Source: Calothrix sp. NIES-2098 (GTDB lineage: Bacteria; Cyanobacteriota; Cyanobacteriia; Cyanobacteriales; Nostocaceae). From it: 64,000 nucleotides of DNA. Under the pieces are notes generated by a model. That model did no database searches. It had not been told where the DNA came from and saw nothing but the letters and a program-made list of their open reading frames with translations. Below, one piece after another: positions 36,512-45,954 of this stretch. Each line of letters starts with the position of its first letter. Position 1 is the stretch's first letter. The DNA lies in assembly GCA_002368175.1 (NCBI GenBank), contig AP018172.1, positions 4,839,001-4,903,000 on the forward strand, read 5' to 3'. Made by a program: the position numbers and the translations under genes.

Positions 36512-37189
36512 ATGAAAGACGACACCCCACAACAATTAGATTCAGACCAAGAGATTGCACGTGTAATTGACGAAGTAATGTCCTCATCTTTAAGTAACGA
36601 ACAGTACCGCAAAAAGATGCAGCGACGTAAAGAAGTACAGGAAAAGCGCATAGCACAAGCTGTACCGGAAAAGGGATTAATTATTGTAAATACTGGTAAT
36701 GGTAAAGGTAAAACAACTGCGGCTTTAGGGATGGTATTGCGATCGCTTGGTCACGGATATAAAGTAGCGATCGTCCAGTTTATCAAAGGAGCCTGGGAAC
36801 CATCAGAAAAAAGGGTGTTCAGTAATTGGCAAGACCAGTTAGAATTTCATGCTATGGGCGAAGGCTTTACCTGGGAAACCCAAGACCGCGATCGCGATTT
36901 AGATAAAGCTCAAGCCGCCTGGGAGAAATCATTAGAATATATTCGTAACCCAGACTTCAGATTAGTTCTATTAGATGAAATTAATATTGCTTTGAAAATG
37001 GGTTACTTACAAGTTGACCAAGTGTTAGCCGGGTTAGCCACAAAACCTGCTGATACTCACGTTATTCTTACAGGTAGAGGTGCACCAACCGCTTTAATTG
37101 AGCGAGCCGATCTAGTTACAGAAATGACTTTAATTAAGCATCCTTTCCGCGATCAAGGTGTAAAAGCTCAACCGGGAATCGAGTATTAA
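36512..37189 (+). CDS. cobO: Cob(I)yrinic acid a,c-diamide adenosyltransferase
   Basis: 225 residues from ATG 36512 (a TTG precedes it). The P-loop NTGNGKGKTTAALGM, VQFIKGAWEPSEK, LDEINIALKMGYL and LTGRGAPTALIERADLVTEM are the CobO/BtuR signature. The enzyme adds the adenosyl group from ATP to the corrinoid during cobalamin synthesis or salvage. It stands alone here without other cob genes. No cobalamin riboswitch was recognised upstream. Confidence 0.95.
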   Translation: MKDDTPQQLDSDQEIARVIDEVMSSSLSNEQYRKKMQRRKEVQEKRIAQAVPEKGLIIVNTGNGKGKTTAALGMVLRSLGHGYKVAIVQFIKGAWEPSEKRVFSNWQDQLEFHAMGEGFTWETQDRDRDLDKAQAAWEKSLEYIRNPDFRLVLLDEINIALKMGYLQVDQVLAGLATKPADTHVILTGRGAPTALIERADLVTEMTLIKHPFRDQGVKAQPGIEY

Positions 37190-37212
37190 AAAATTTGTCA
37201 TTATTTATTGTG

Positions 37213-37237
37213 TGGTGGGCATTGCCCACCATATTTT
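37213..37237 (+). terminator. Terminator after cobO
   Basis: TGGTGGGC, loop ATT, GCCCACCA (37213-37231), followed by TATTTT. The perfect 8 bp GC-rich stem is 24 bases after the cobO stop. Confidence 0.75.
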
Positions 37238-37401
37238 AGTAGCTATTTCTCATCTTATCTTTAGCTAAAAATAACAGCGATCGCATACTCCTAAGCAGCC
37301 TACGATCGACACTAATATCTTTAATAGGTTTAGTAAAAATAACTTTACAACTTGATTTTAAGATTTTCGGAATAACCAGCAGTACTGCAAACGTTTAAAC
37401 C

Positions 37402-37439
37402 ATAAATTAGGAATTAGGTTTTGATAATTCCTAATTTAT
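37402..37439. terminator. AT-rich inverted repeat between convergent genes
   Basis: ATAAATTAGGAATT (37402-37415) pairs with AATTCCTAATTTAT (37426-37439) over 14 bases with a 10-base loop. It lies 20 bases past the stop of the minus-strand gene and may end its transcript. Confidence 0.55.
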
Positions 37440-37459
37440 AATTTATACTTCATGACTCA

Positions 37460-38212
37460 TTATTTAACTAGTTTGCGGTATTCGCTGGCAGTAGGTTGAT
37501 TGCACATCTGCAAAATGCGTCGGTCATTATTACTAATAGACTTTAGCTGATGGTAATCTTGCAGGGCAACTGAGTAAGCATAGGTACTTAACTCATCATC
37601 ATTAATGCTAGGTATGCTATTGGCTGTAGCAACCTGATTTGAGCTAGTTTCATCAGGCGAAGCATTAACCGTCATTGCTAACTCTCCCGAACGGTCAATT
37701 GTGCCCTGGAAACAACTAAACTCAGAATTGGGCATATACATTGCACCCGTCACCTGAGATTGGCGCTTCTCAAATATGATGTAGCCTTGACCAATCTGGT
37801 TTGCTGTTGGTGATTGACCATACAGATAAACTCCATCGTTTTGAGGCAGATTACTTACAGGTACATTTGTTGCTTCTGCGGCAGATTTTTGAGTTCTGCT
37901 CATCATTGCTGTAGTTGCGGTTGATGTTTTTAAGTCTTTTGCAGAACTTTTAGAAGATGGTTGAACAAAACTTTCGGTAGATGACAGTTCAATGTTAGGG
38001 ATAGTAGCCGATTGCACAACTTGTCTTTGCGCTTTTACTTCTCTTAGCTGTGATAAGAGATGCGTTCCAGAACTAATTTGAGAATCTGTTTGGATTTGAT
38101 TACTCAGTACTGGTTTAGTCTGTTCGCCTAGAACCCCAAGGGTAATGATGAAAGCAACAGCGGGAATTGCTACCTGACGAGAAGCACAGAACTCATAAAT
38201 GTTTTTCAGCAC
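37460..38212 (-). CDS. Conserved cyanobacterial exported or membrane-anchored protein, unknown function
   Basis: 250 residues with a GTG start at 38212. Residues 12-30 (VAIPAVAFIITLGVLG) form one hydrophobic segment, a signal anchor or signal peptide. Residues 40-125 are Ser/Thr/Gln-rich and probably disordered. The C-terminal half begins NDGVYLYGQSPTANQIGQGY and contains CFQGTIDRSGELAM and a late MCNQ; the two Cys could pair outside the membrane. The pattern is seen in cyanobacterial proteins of unknown role. No partner gene is close. Confidence 0.65.
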   Translation of the reverse strand: MLKNIYEFCASRQVAIPAVAFIITLGVLGEQTKPVLSNQIQTDSQISSGTHLLSQLREVKAQRQVVQSATIPNIELSSTESFVQPSSKSSAKDLKTSTATTAMMSRTQKSAAEATNVPVSNLPQNDGVYLYGQSPTANQIGQGYIIFEKRQSQVTGAMYMPNSEFSCFQGTIDRSGELAMTVNASPDETSSNQVATANSIPSINDDELSTYAYSVALQDYHQLKSISNNDRRILQMCNQPTASEYRKLVK

Positions 38213-38646
38213 CTGATTTCTCCTGTTAAAAAACTAACTACTCTCTCAGCACCTTAAATAAACTTAACTACGTATTTGTAGTGCAAGGCTCCATCAATGG
38301 TTTGATTTATATTGTCCGGGAAAAAATATTTCCGAAAACTGAAACTTTTGTATAGTTTGCCATTGCAAACTCAGATTACTGCTTGAAAGCTATCTGCTGC
38401 TTCACCCTACAGAGTCACCCGATCGGGTGATGCTAGCGCTAAGAATACAAAATTATTTTTCTGTTTTGATTTCAAAAAATGTTGACATTTGTCGAGAAAC
38501 ATCTGACTTTTGTCCTATATCTTTAGTAACGGTATAGGCAACTACAAAAGCAACTTCCTCTATTACGGATTATGTCTAAAGATTTTTTTAGCGATTGAGT
38601 AATTATATTTTTTTGCAGGCATGGGAAATGAGGTAGTGGGGAGCCA
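38213..38646. promoter_or_regulatory. 434 bp intergenic region with a 16-base palindrome
   Basis: The only clear structure is TCACCCGATCGGGTGA at 38415-38430, a perfect palindrome containing a CGATCG core. It may be a hairpin or operator. No gene was found in this stretch. Confidence 0.45.
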
Positions 38647-38685
38647 GTGCCGTGGATAGCTTCGTCATCCCAGAGAAGACACACT

Positions 38686-38832
38686 ATGAATTACCGCTAC
38701 TATGGGCCTTCTTCAGCATTTTCCGCTTCCAGCCCTAACCACAAGACAGTCGCTAGCATTCAGAACCGAATTGTAATACAACCAGGCGATGCGATCGCAT
38801 CTTGCTCGCTTGCAAGTAAAGTTTTCAATTAG
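38686..38832 (+). CDS. Possible small protein of 48 residues
   Basis: ATG 38686 opens a frame reading MNYRYYGPSSAFSASSPNHK and ending SLASKVFN. There is AGAAGACAC about 8 bases before the ATG, a weak ribosome site. The composition is not unusual, but there is no recognised family. It may equally be chance; a GTG at 38647 would extend it by 13 residues. Confidence 0.3.
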   Translation: MNYRYYGPSSAFSASSPNHKTVASIQNRIVIQPGDAIASCSLASKVFN

Positions 38833-38920
38833 ACGATTGCTCTTCCCAGTAACTCGGTCATAGCTTCCTCATCCTAAAGCAGACAGGTCATCAATTATTA
38901 ACCAGTTCTCTATTGTGGTG

Positions 38921-39664
38921 TTAGCTATCGTCATTCCGATCGATTTCTCTTTCAATGATTTCCTTGATAAATTCAGGAATTTCTTTATTCAGTTCCACAG
39001 CTTGCTGTTTTAATCTTTCGTATATACTAATATCTTCTCCTTGCCATAAGAGATCAATTCTTCTTACTTGTCGCATGGCAATATGTGTATATTTTTCTGG
39101 ATAAGCCCAGTAACATGATAAACAAATAGATTTATCCTTGAGATGATTCCAGTTTTGACAATGCTCACATGACCAAGATTTTGCTCTGTTAGCAGAGCCA
39201 CAAAGCAGCATAAAGTATTCAGGTAAAAGTTCCGGTTCCCCATCAACTTCAAAAGGAACACGGTGATCGATCTGCAATTCACGCTCATCTACCTCTTCCA
39301 AATAAATGAAGCATTTACAGCCATATCTCTTAATTAATTCATCCTTCAATTGTTTTGATAGACCAGTTCTACCAGAAAACCTAGAAAATCTAGCCTTACT
39401 AATATCACCAAATCTATAAGCAGCGATTCTTCTACCATCGCTTCCTTTAACACGGAAAGTTTCTAGAGGAATTCCATGTTCTCGAACATCTCTTGCTGCT
39501 CTTGGAGGATGATTATAGCCGTATGTGTTCTTGAGTTCTTCTGTAGTTACGAAACCATATTGCAAAATGTGATCGATCACAGCTTTTGGTCTTTTAGCAG
39601 TCACGGACTGACAAAGTTGTATGAAGTCATCTGGTAAGAGAGGGTGCTGCTGAGAACTATCCAT
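38921..39664 (-). CDS. HNH-type restriction endonuclease
   Basis: 247 residues. The centre has YGCKCFIYLEEVDERELQIDHRVPFEVDGE, an HNH core with DH as the metal site, and a four-Cys zinc finger follows (SCEHCQNW.., CLSCYW). The N-terminal 80 residues look like a winged helix that could read the DNA site. Its start overlaps the end of a D12-class adenine methylase by 8 bases, so the two form a type II restriction-modification pair. The recognition site is unknown. Confidence 0.8.
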   Translation of the reverse strand: MDSSQQHPLLPDDFIQLCQSVTAKRPKAVIDHILQYGFVTTEELKNTYGYNHPPRAARDVREHGIPLETFRVKGSDGRRIAAYRFGDISKARFSRFSGRTGLSKQLKDELIKRYGCKCFIYLEEVDERELQIDHRVPFEVDGEPELLPEYFMLLCGSANRAKSWSCEHCQNWNHLKDKSICLSCYWAYPEKYTHIAMRQVRRIDLLWQGEDISIYERLKQQAVELNKEIPEFIKEIIEREIDRNDDS

Positions 39665-40574
39665 ACTTCTCCATCAGAATAAGCTGTTTGCGCGATCTGC
39701 TAATATAGCTTTCTATCTCTGAAGTTTGATTACGAAATAAAGATGGTGATAAGTACAAGAACTCTATCGTTATTTCCTCTTGCCCCAAAAGAGTTGCTTG
39801 GGATGAGCGCCCAACCTCAATTTCTATCTTTTTCAGCCCTAATTCTTCTGGTAAGGTGTTACCGAAAGTTTTATTTCCTCGTTTGCCATCATAACTAACT
39901 ACAAACGCTACTCTTTTTCGATTTAAATCCTCAAGAGCGATAACAAAATCATCAAAACTGATTCCCGAAAAATATCTTGTATCTCTATTACCACACACAC
40001 CTTGATAAGGGGGATCTAAATAGATAAAATCACCTTGTCTAACTGTAGACAAAACTTCTCTATAATCTAAACAAGTGAATCTGCACTTATTTTTCAGCAG
40101 ACGAGAAATCCCTTCTATATTTTTTCTCATTTTGTCAGGCTGAGTTCCCTTTCGCCTTTTATCAGGGCTTTGGTTAAAAAGACCATCAGAGTTATATCGA
40201 ACAGACCCTTTCACGCATCGCGCCAATAAATACAGAAAAATTTGAGGATCGTGAGTCCTATTAAACTTATCTCTGGCTTGATAGTAATGTTCTAGCGAAT
40301 TGCTATGCTGCTCATTCCAGATATTTTCATAACCAGTTGCTATTTTTTCAGGATTTTTTACGATTAATTCTAATAATTCAACTAGGGGTTGATTTAAATC
40401 ATTGAGCCAAAAATTTTGGGAAATTTTTTGATAAGCAGCAGCAATACTAATTGCAGCAGTTCCCGCAAATGGCTCGACCAATCTATCTAAAGTTTTAGGC
40501 AGAAATTGGAGAATATCTGATGCCAGGTTTCTTTTACTGCCTTGATATTGAACCAGATGCGGGACACTTGTCAT
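39657..40574 (-). CDS. D12-class N6-adenine DNA methyltransferase
   Basis: 305 residues from ATG 40574 (MTSVPHLVQYQGSKRNLAS); an upstream ATG adds five. The SAM motif VEPFAGTAAIS follows, and the catalytic DPPYQG lies near residue 190. The order SAM motif, target region, DPPY marks the Dam/DpnIIA (alpha) class. It protects the host site of the coupled HNH nuclease. The AT-rich base composition agrees with that of its partner and suggests recent joint transfer. Confidence 0.9.
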   Translation of the reverse strand: MTSVPHLVQYQGSKRNLASDILQFLPKTLDRLVEPFAGTAAISIAAAYQKISQNFWLNDLNQPLVELLELIVKNPEKIATGYENIWNEQHSNSLEHYYQARDKFNRTHDPQIFLYLLARCVKGSVRYNSDGLFNQSPDKRRKGTQPDKMRKNIEGISRLLKNKCRFTCLDYREVLSTVRQGDFIYLDPPYQGVCGNRDTRYFSGISFDDFVIALEDLNRKRVAFVVSYDGKRGNKTFGNTLPEELGLKKIEIEVGRSSQATLLGQEEITIEFLYLSPSLFRNQTSEIESYISRSRKQLILMEKYG

Positions 40575-40622
40575 GTCAATAAAGTACAAATAACCTCAAT
40601 AAGCTTATCATCAGGGCTAAGG

Positions 40623-41087
40623 TTAAGGAGCTTTTTTAATATCTGTTTGCTCGAAAAGATTTTTGAGTAGAGCCAAGCCTTCTTCAATGTCAGATACTTG
40701 TTCTGGTGTCAGACGCTCTAGAATATCAGCAATATGAGTGCGCGTTGTGTCTTGGGATTGCTTTAACAGCAGTTTTCCCTCTTCAGTTAAATTCAGAACT
40801 ATTCGCCGCCGTTCTTGAGGATGATCGCTACGTTGCACTAGATTGCGTTGGACTAAACGTTCTATGGTTGTTGATGCTGTAGCACAGGTGACGCCTAAAT
40901 GTTCTGCTACCTCAGATAATGATGCACCAGAATTGCGATTGAGAAATGCTAGCGATCGCAACTGGGGTATGGATAGAGATTCAGCATTGTGACTGCGCAT
41001 ATCTGCTCGGATAAACCGCATCAGCAAAGGAACTGTTTCCATAACTCTAGCGGCACATTCTTCAGTGGGTTTTCCGAGCTTGGGCAT
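40623..41087 (-). CDS. MarR-family transcriptional regulator
   Basis: 154 residues. The winged helix-turn-helix is ASLSEVAEHLGVTCATASTT with the wing RSDHPQERRRIVLNLTEEG, and long helices at both ends form the dimer. Such regulators respond to phenolic or oxidative signals and often control a neighbouring oxidoreductase. Here the FAD monooxygenase lies 137 bp upstream on the same strand. Target and ligand are unknown. Confidence 0.9.
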   Translation of the reverse strand: MPKLGKPTEECAARVMETVPLLMRFIRADMRSHNAESLSIPQLRSLAFLNRNSGASLSEVAEHLGVTCATASTTIERLVQRNLVQRSDHPQERRRIVLNLTEEGKLLLKQSQDTTRTHIADILERLTPEQVSDIEEGLALLKNLFEQTDIKKAP

Positions 41088-41223
41088 TTTTTTCTCCTAA
41101 TTACATCACACCTGTGGGTACAATCTCCACAGATAACAGTCAAGCCTATTAATGTTAACAAGAGAATTGTACAGTCCAGACCAATGCTTGCTTGACATAC
41201 TGCCTACCTAAAGTAATTTTGAG

Positions 41224-42420
41224 TCAGTATGGCTTGTAGCTATAGAGCCAACTTTGAAAATCATCATTATTTACTAATTGCGATCGCTCTTGCATTTGCC
41301 TGTCAAATGTCTCAGTATCGATTTCGTAATAGCGCATCTCACCTAACGCACTACGAGCTTGAATAACTTGTGTGCGCTCAATGCACCGCTGTTCATACCT
41401 ATTTAAAGCTGCTTCCAGATGAGATTCCTGGGATAAACACGCTTGCAATTCGTATGCATCTTCAAAAGTAGAATTTGCTCCCTGCGCTAAAGCAGGTGCC
41501 ATTGGATGAGCAGCATCGCCTAGAAGTGTGACTCTGCCTCGGCTCCAATGAGTTAATGGCGGGCGATCGCAGATAGGATGCTCCATGATTTGCTCGGCTG
41601 GTGTTGCTTCTACAACCGCCCGAAAGGATTTATCCCAGTCTTTTAATTCATTGAGAATACGAGATTTGACTTGTTCGGCACTCTGTGAAAGAGAGTAATC
41701 AGGTAAGAATTTACGACTAATCCAACTGGTGTATCCATCACCCACGTTGAGCAGGTACATGAACTGTCTATTACCTTTAACAAAAATTAGATCGTTGGAA
41801 TTAAACAGATCGTGGTTATATTTGATGACTGAACGCCAACACATACTGCGCAAATAATTAGGCTGACCTTCTCCAGTTAAAGTTTCTCTAATCGCAGAGT
41901 TAACACCATCAGCACCAATTACAAAATCAGCATTTACTGTATTTCCACCATCAAAATAGATTTCCACACTCCGATCGTTTTGTTGAAAGCCAATGCAGCG
42001 ATGATTGAGGTGGATAATTTCTGATGGCAATCTAGATGCCAGAACTTGTTGTAAATTCCACCACCAAATAATGATAAATGTCTGACCGTATTTCTCTAAA
42101 TACTTGGCTGTATTAGTGCGGATTGTTTCTCCATTAACATTTTTTAAAGCTGACTGGCGAAGTTCACAGCCTGCACTTTTCAGACTCTCAACTATTCCTG
42201 GCGAAATTGCTTCTAAACAATTCAATCCGTTGGGAGTGAGTCCTAGACCAGTACCAGCAGGGCGAAACTCTTGTGCTTTTTCGTATACCTGAACATCAAA
42301 TCCTTGGTTTCGTAGTGCGATCGCAGTAGCCAAACCACCAGGGCCAGCACCAATGATAGCAATTTTTTCTACTGTCTGTTTAGTTGAGTTCTGGGTAAGA
42401 GAGTGTTCTTGTATATTCAT
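41224..42420 (-). CDS. FAD-dependent monooxygenase (salicylate-hydroxylase/zeaxanthin-epoxidase-like)
   Basis: 398 residues from ATG 42420 (TTG at 42438 is less likely). The FAD motif IAIIGAGPGGLATAIALRN is at the N-terminus, DFVIGADGVNS in the middle and GDAAHPMAPALAQGAN near residue 300, as in flavin hydroxylases of the PHBH class. The substrate cannot be read. A MarR regulator follows on the same strand. The last 60 residues are polar, with no membrane anchor. Confidence 0.85.
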   Translation of the reverse strand: MNIQEHSLTQNSTKQTVEKIAIIGAGPGGLATAIALRNQGFDVQVYEKAQEFRPAGTGLGLTPNGLNCLEAISPGIVESLKSAGCELRQSALKNVNGETIRTNTAKYLEKYGQTFIIIWWWNLQQVLASRLPSEIIHLNHRCIGFQQNDRSVEIYFDGGNTVNADFVIGADGVNSAIRETLTGEGQPNYLRSMCWRSVIKYNHDLFNSNDLIFVKGNRQFMYLLNVGDGYTSWISRKFLPDYSLSQSAEQVKSRILNELKDWDKSFRAVVEATPAEQIMEHPICDRPPLTHWSRGRVTLLGDAAHPMAPALAQGANSTFEDAYELQACLSQESHLEAALNRYEQRCIERTQVIQARSALGEMRYYEIDTETFDRQMQERSQLVNNDDFQSWLYSYKPY

Positions 42421-42579
42421 ATTGCTTTTTATCTTCAACTTCTCTGTGATAAGTTAAAAACAGTCGCATCAAGATATATCAATGAATTTTCACTAGATAG
42501 AGTTTAACAACTAAACAGTAAAAGATTTTCGGCTAAACTGAATAAAATGCGGGCATAACTAGAGTGATAACTAGAAATT

Positions 42580-43326
42580 ATGCAAGAGTATTACAAAGAA
42601 GACCTCGCATTTATTCATGATGTCGGTTTCAACGATTATGCTCTCAAGTCTGCTCCTGGCATATTAGAAATTCTGGCTCAACACAACATCCGAGAGGGAT
42701 TGATCGTAGATTTGGGTTGTGGCAGCGGTTTATCCGCACAAGAGTTTACCAAAGCTGGTTATCATGTTTTGGGAATTGATATTTCTGAGCCGATGATTAA
42801 AATCGCACGCGCCAGAGTGCCAAATGCTGAGTTTCGCATCGGCTCATTGTTTCAGGTTGATATTCCGCCGTGCAATGCTGTAACATCCATCGGTGAATGT
42901 CTTAATTATCTGTTTGATCCCCAGAGCAATTGCCAAACCCCGATTAATCTTTTCCAACGCATATATAGCGCTTTAACTCCTGGTGGTGTCTGCATCTTCG
43001 ACATTGCAGAACCAGGACAGGTAACACAAGGAATAACTAAAGGATTTACTGAAGGTCAAGATTGGGTAGTACTGGTCGAAAAAGAAGAAAATCCAGAGCA
43101 AAACCTCTTAAAGCGTCGGATTATCACCTTTCGCCAAGTCGGAGAACACTACAGGCGGGATGACGAAATACACTACCAACGATTATACAAAGCGACAGAT
43201 ATTGCCGATGAACTGCATCGAGTTGGTTTTCAAGTTGAGATCTTGCGTAGTTATGGCGAATACTCTTTGCCAAAGGCTCATGCTGCTTTGATTGCTAGTA
43301 AACCCAAATCTGACGCTTCTTGTTAA
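42580..43326 (+). CDS. Class I SAM-dependent methyltransferase
   Basis: 248 residues. Motif I is VDLGCGSGLSAQEF near residue 46, motif II VLGIDISEPMIKIAR, and motif IV CNAVTSIGECLNYLF. The fold is complete and soluble. The substrate is unknown, and neighbours give no hint. It faces hemW tail to tail with a 10-base gap. Confidence 0.85.
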   Translation: MQEYYKEDLAFIHDVGFNDYALKSAPGILEILAQHNIREGLIVDLGCGSGLSAQEFTKAGYHVLGIDISEPMIKIARARVPNAEFRIGSLFQVDIPPCNAVTSIGECLNYLFDPQSNCQTPINLFQRIYSALTPGGVCIFDIAEPGQVTQGITKGFTEGQDWVVLVEKEENPEQNLLKRRIITFRQVGEHYRRDDEIHYQRLYKATDIADELHRVGFQVEILRSYGEYSLPKAHAALIASKPKSDASC

Positions 43327-43336
43327 TTGGAGTTTT

Positions 43337-44521
43337 TTATTCACCCAATTCTGCAAACAACTCCGCTAAAACCACATTAGAAAATAAAAATCCTTGGGGA
43401 TCGCTCAAACGTAATTGTCCCTCTACAATTTCTACCCAACCTTTCGCCAAATACGGCTGTAAAAATTTGTGAATCTCCTCTACCTTCTTCTCGCCAAACT
43501 CCGCTGCTAATGTGGATAAATTCACACCTTCAGCTAAACGTAATCCCAACATTAAGGTTTCTAACAAAACTTCATCTGCTGGTGTGACTTCACAATCGAC
43601 TACACAGCCAGCTTTTACCCATTGGTAATACTCTTTAGTCTTGCGCGGACGAGTGAACCGTTTCCCCTCAATGTAGCTAGCCGCACCCATACCAAAACCA
43701 TAATAAGGTCGATTTTCCCAATAAACCCGATTATGCTGACATTGATGACCGGGTTGAGCATAGTTAGAGATTTCATAATGCTCGTAACCTGCACCAGTCA
43801 AAACTTGCTGTGCCATCTGGTACATTTTGACTGTGGTTTCATCTGTGGGTAAAGGGAGATCGCCTGGTTTGTAATAACGACCAAAAGCCGTACCTGGCTC
43901 AATTGTAAGGTCATAGATAGAGATGTGGGTTGGAGATATCCCTACAGCTTGTGCTAGCGAATCCTGCCAACAATCTAAAGACTGATGTGGTAGACCAGAA
44001 ATTAAGTCTAAACTAAATTCGGGAATCTCGACTTTGCGGACTAATTCCACAGCTGCAAAAATATCCGCAGTTGAGTGCGATCGCCCAGCAACTTTGAGTA
44101 ACTCTTCTTGAAAAGCCTGTACGCCCAAACTTACCCGATTCACCCCAAGACTGCGATAACCTGCGATATGTGCTAAATCAAACGTACCTGGGTCCATTTC
44201 CATTGAAATTTCTGCCCCTGGTACAATCCCAAAACGCTTTTCTAGTGTCTTTAGTATCTTTTGTAACTGGTCTATTGAGAGTAGTGAAGGAGTACCACCG
44301 CCAAAAAAAATCGTCTTTAAGGGTTGACCAAATATCGGTGTAATGCTGATTTCTTGAGTTAGTAGTTCTACATATTGGGAGATAGTACCAGATGTTTCAC
44401 CACGCAAGCGATCGCCCACAACAGATATGGGAAAATCGCAATAAAAGCACCTGCGTCTACAAAATGGAATATGTACATAAGCAGACCTAGGAATGCTATA
44501 AAAATTAACTTTTTTATCCAT
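43337..44521 (-). CDS. hemW: HemW-like radical SAM protein
   Basis: 394 residues from ATG 44521; an earlier start at 44554 is possible but adds a hydrophobic leader not seen in the family. The radical SAM cluster motif CRRRCFYCDF is near residue 22, followed by FFGGGTPSLLS and SMEMDPGTFD, the HemW/HemN pattern. HemW is now regarded as a heme-delivery protein rather than a coproporphyrinogen oxidase; the CxxxCxxC set with a C-terminal HemN domain fits. Secure call. Confidence 0.92.
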   Translation of the reverse strand: MDKKVNFYSIPRSAYVHIPFCRRRCFYCDFPISVVGDRLRGETSGTISQYVELLTQEISITPIFGQPLKTIFFGGGTPSLLSIDQLQKILKTLEKRFGIVPGAEISMEMDPGTFDLAHIAGYRSLGVNRVSLGVQAFQEELLKVAGRSHSTADIFAAVELVRKVEIPEFSLDLISGLPHQSLDCWQDSLAQAVGISPTHISIYDLTIEPGTAFGRYYKPGDLPLPTDETTVKMYQMAQQVLTGAGYEHYEISNYAQPGHQCQHNRVYWENRPYYGFGMGAASYIEGKRFTRPRKTKEYYQWVKAGCVVDCEVTPADEVLLETLMLGLRLAEGVNLSTLAAEFGEKKVEEIHKFLQPYLAKGWVEIVEGQLRLSDPQGFLFSNVVLAELFAELGE

Positions 44522-44772
44522 TGTGAGAAACATTAAAATTAATTGTACTGACAATACAAACGATAAAAATTAGTAGTTTATTTACAGGATTTATCGTTTT
44601 ACAACAAAACGATGAAAAATATGAAGTTAAACCTATTTGGTTATAATATTTGCAGATATTGCCTGCTTAAACCCCTAGAGTTAAGTGAACATTTATCAAT
44701 TGGTTTTGCCGATGAAATAAAAAATACTTAAACTCTTTCGGTTAATACCAGTTGCAGGAAAACAACACAACC

Positions 44773-45849
44773 ATGCTTGATGCAATTATTATTCTCTCAT
44801 TTATCCTAGCAGCAGCGGGTATAGGGTTCTATAGCATAGAACTACTACCCAATGGTTCGCTAGACAGGGTAACAAACCTAGAAGCTTTACGCTTAGTTGT
44901 TGCCGTTTTTGCCGCTATTATTGGCGGTGCAGTGGGACTGAGTTTCCAAACGACATATCGACGTTTAGAAGCACAAGTCAAAGAAATGCCTCTGGAAGCG
45001 ATCTTAACGCGAGCGATCGGTTTAGTGATTGGGCTATTATTAGCCAACTTGATGCTAGCCCCGCTATTTTTGCTACCTATTCCCCCTGATTTTAGTTTTA
45101 TTAAGCCTTTAGTGGCTGTTGTCGGTAGTATTATACTGGCTGTCACGGGCATGAATTTGGCTGACACTCACGGGCGAGGTTTGTTGCGATTTATTAATCC
45201 CAACACTGTCGAAACGATGGTAGCGGAAGGGACTCTCAAACCTGCCAATACTAAAGTTTTAGATACTAGCTGTATTATTGATGGTCGTATTGAATCACTT
45301 TTAGAAACTGGGTTTCTCGAAGGACAAATTATCGTACCGCAGTTTGTCTTGCAAGAATTACAGCAAGTAGCCGATGCTAGTAAAGACCAAAAGCGGGTGC
45401 GGGGAAGGCGAGGCTTAGAAATTCTCAACCGCATTAAAGAAGCTTATCCCGATCGCATCCTCATCAACCCATCTGACTACGAAGATATTCCCACAGTAGA
45501 TGCGAAGTTAGTGCGATTCGCTCAAGAAATCAACGGTACGCTGCTAACTAACGACTACAATTTATCAAAAGTTGCTAGCGTGCAGAAAGTACCAGTATTG
45601 AATGTCAATGATTTAGTTAACGCTGTTCGTCCTACCTATTTACCTGGCGATAATCTTGATTTGAAGATTCTCAAAGAAGGCAAAGAACCCAGCCAGGGAA
45701 TCGGTTATCTAGATGATGGCACAATGGTTGTTGTCGAGGAAGGTAGCAGTTATGTAGGCGGGGAACTGCGAGTAGTAGTCACCAGTGCTTTGCAAACTTC
45801 CGCCGGACGCATGATTTTTGCTAAACCTCAGGCTTCAGCATTGGCATAA
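44773..45849 (+). CDS. PIN-TRAM membrane protein (YacL type)
   Basis: 358 residues from ATG 44773 (a TTG at 44752 is weaker). Four hydrophobic segments occupy residues 1-130. A PIN domain follows, with VLDTSCIIDGR, LQELQQVAD and TLLTNDYNLSK carrying the acidic residues, and a C-terminal TRAM domain (GIGYLDDGTMVVVE). Family members are found next to ispD/cysS in firmicutes and are thought to bind or cut RNA at the membrane. The role is not established. Confidence 0.88.
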   Translation: MLDAIIILSFILAAAGIGFYSIELLPNGSLDRVTNLEALRLVVAVFAAIIGGAVGLSFQTTYRRLEAQVKEMPLEAILTRAIGLVIGLLLANLMLAPLFLLPIPPDFSFIKPLVAVVGSIILAVTGMNLADTHGRGLLRFINPNTVETMVAEGTLKPANTKVLDTSCIIDGRIESLLETGFLEGQIIVPQFVLQELQQVADASKDQKRVRGRRGLEILNRIKEAYPDRILINPSDYEDIPTVDAKLVRFAQEINGTLLTNDYNLSKVASVQKVPVLNVNDLVNAVRPTYLPGDNLDLKILKEGKEPSQGIGYLDDGTMVVVEEGSSYVGGELRVVVTSALQTSAGRMIFAKPQASALA

Positions 45850-45883
45850 GACAATAGAATGTTTAATTCAAACGAATTTAGCG

Positions 45884-45918
45884 ATCGGTGTAGGTTAACT
45901 GCACCGATTGTTTATTAT
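45884..45918 (+). terminator. Terminator after the PIN-TRAM gene
   Basis: ATCGGTG (45884-45890) pairs with CACCGAT (45902-45908) and is followed by TGTTTATTAT. Confidence 0.6.
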
Positions 45919-45954
45919 ATTCATGAGACTAACTCTATCGGGAAAGAATGAACC

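Noticed and set aside
38580..38690. Riboswitch-like sequence (GAGCCAGTGCCG) upstream of a small open frame
   Set aside because: It lacks the conserved boxes of the cobalamin or other riboswitches I know, and the following frame is doubtful.
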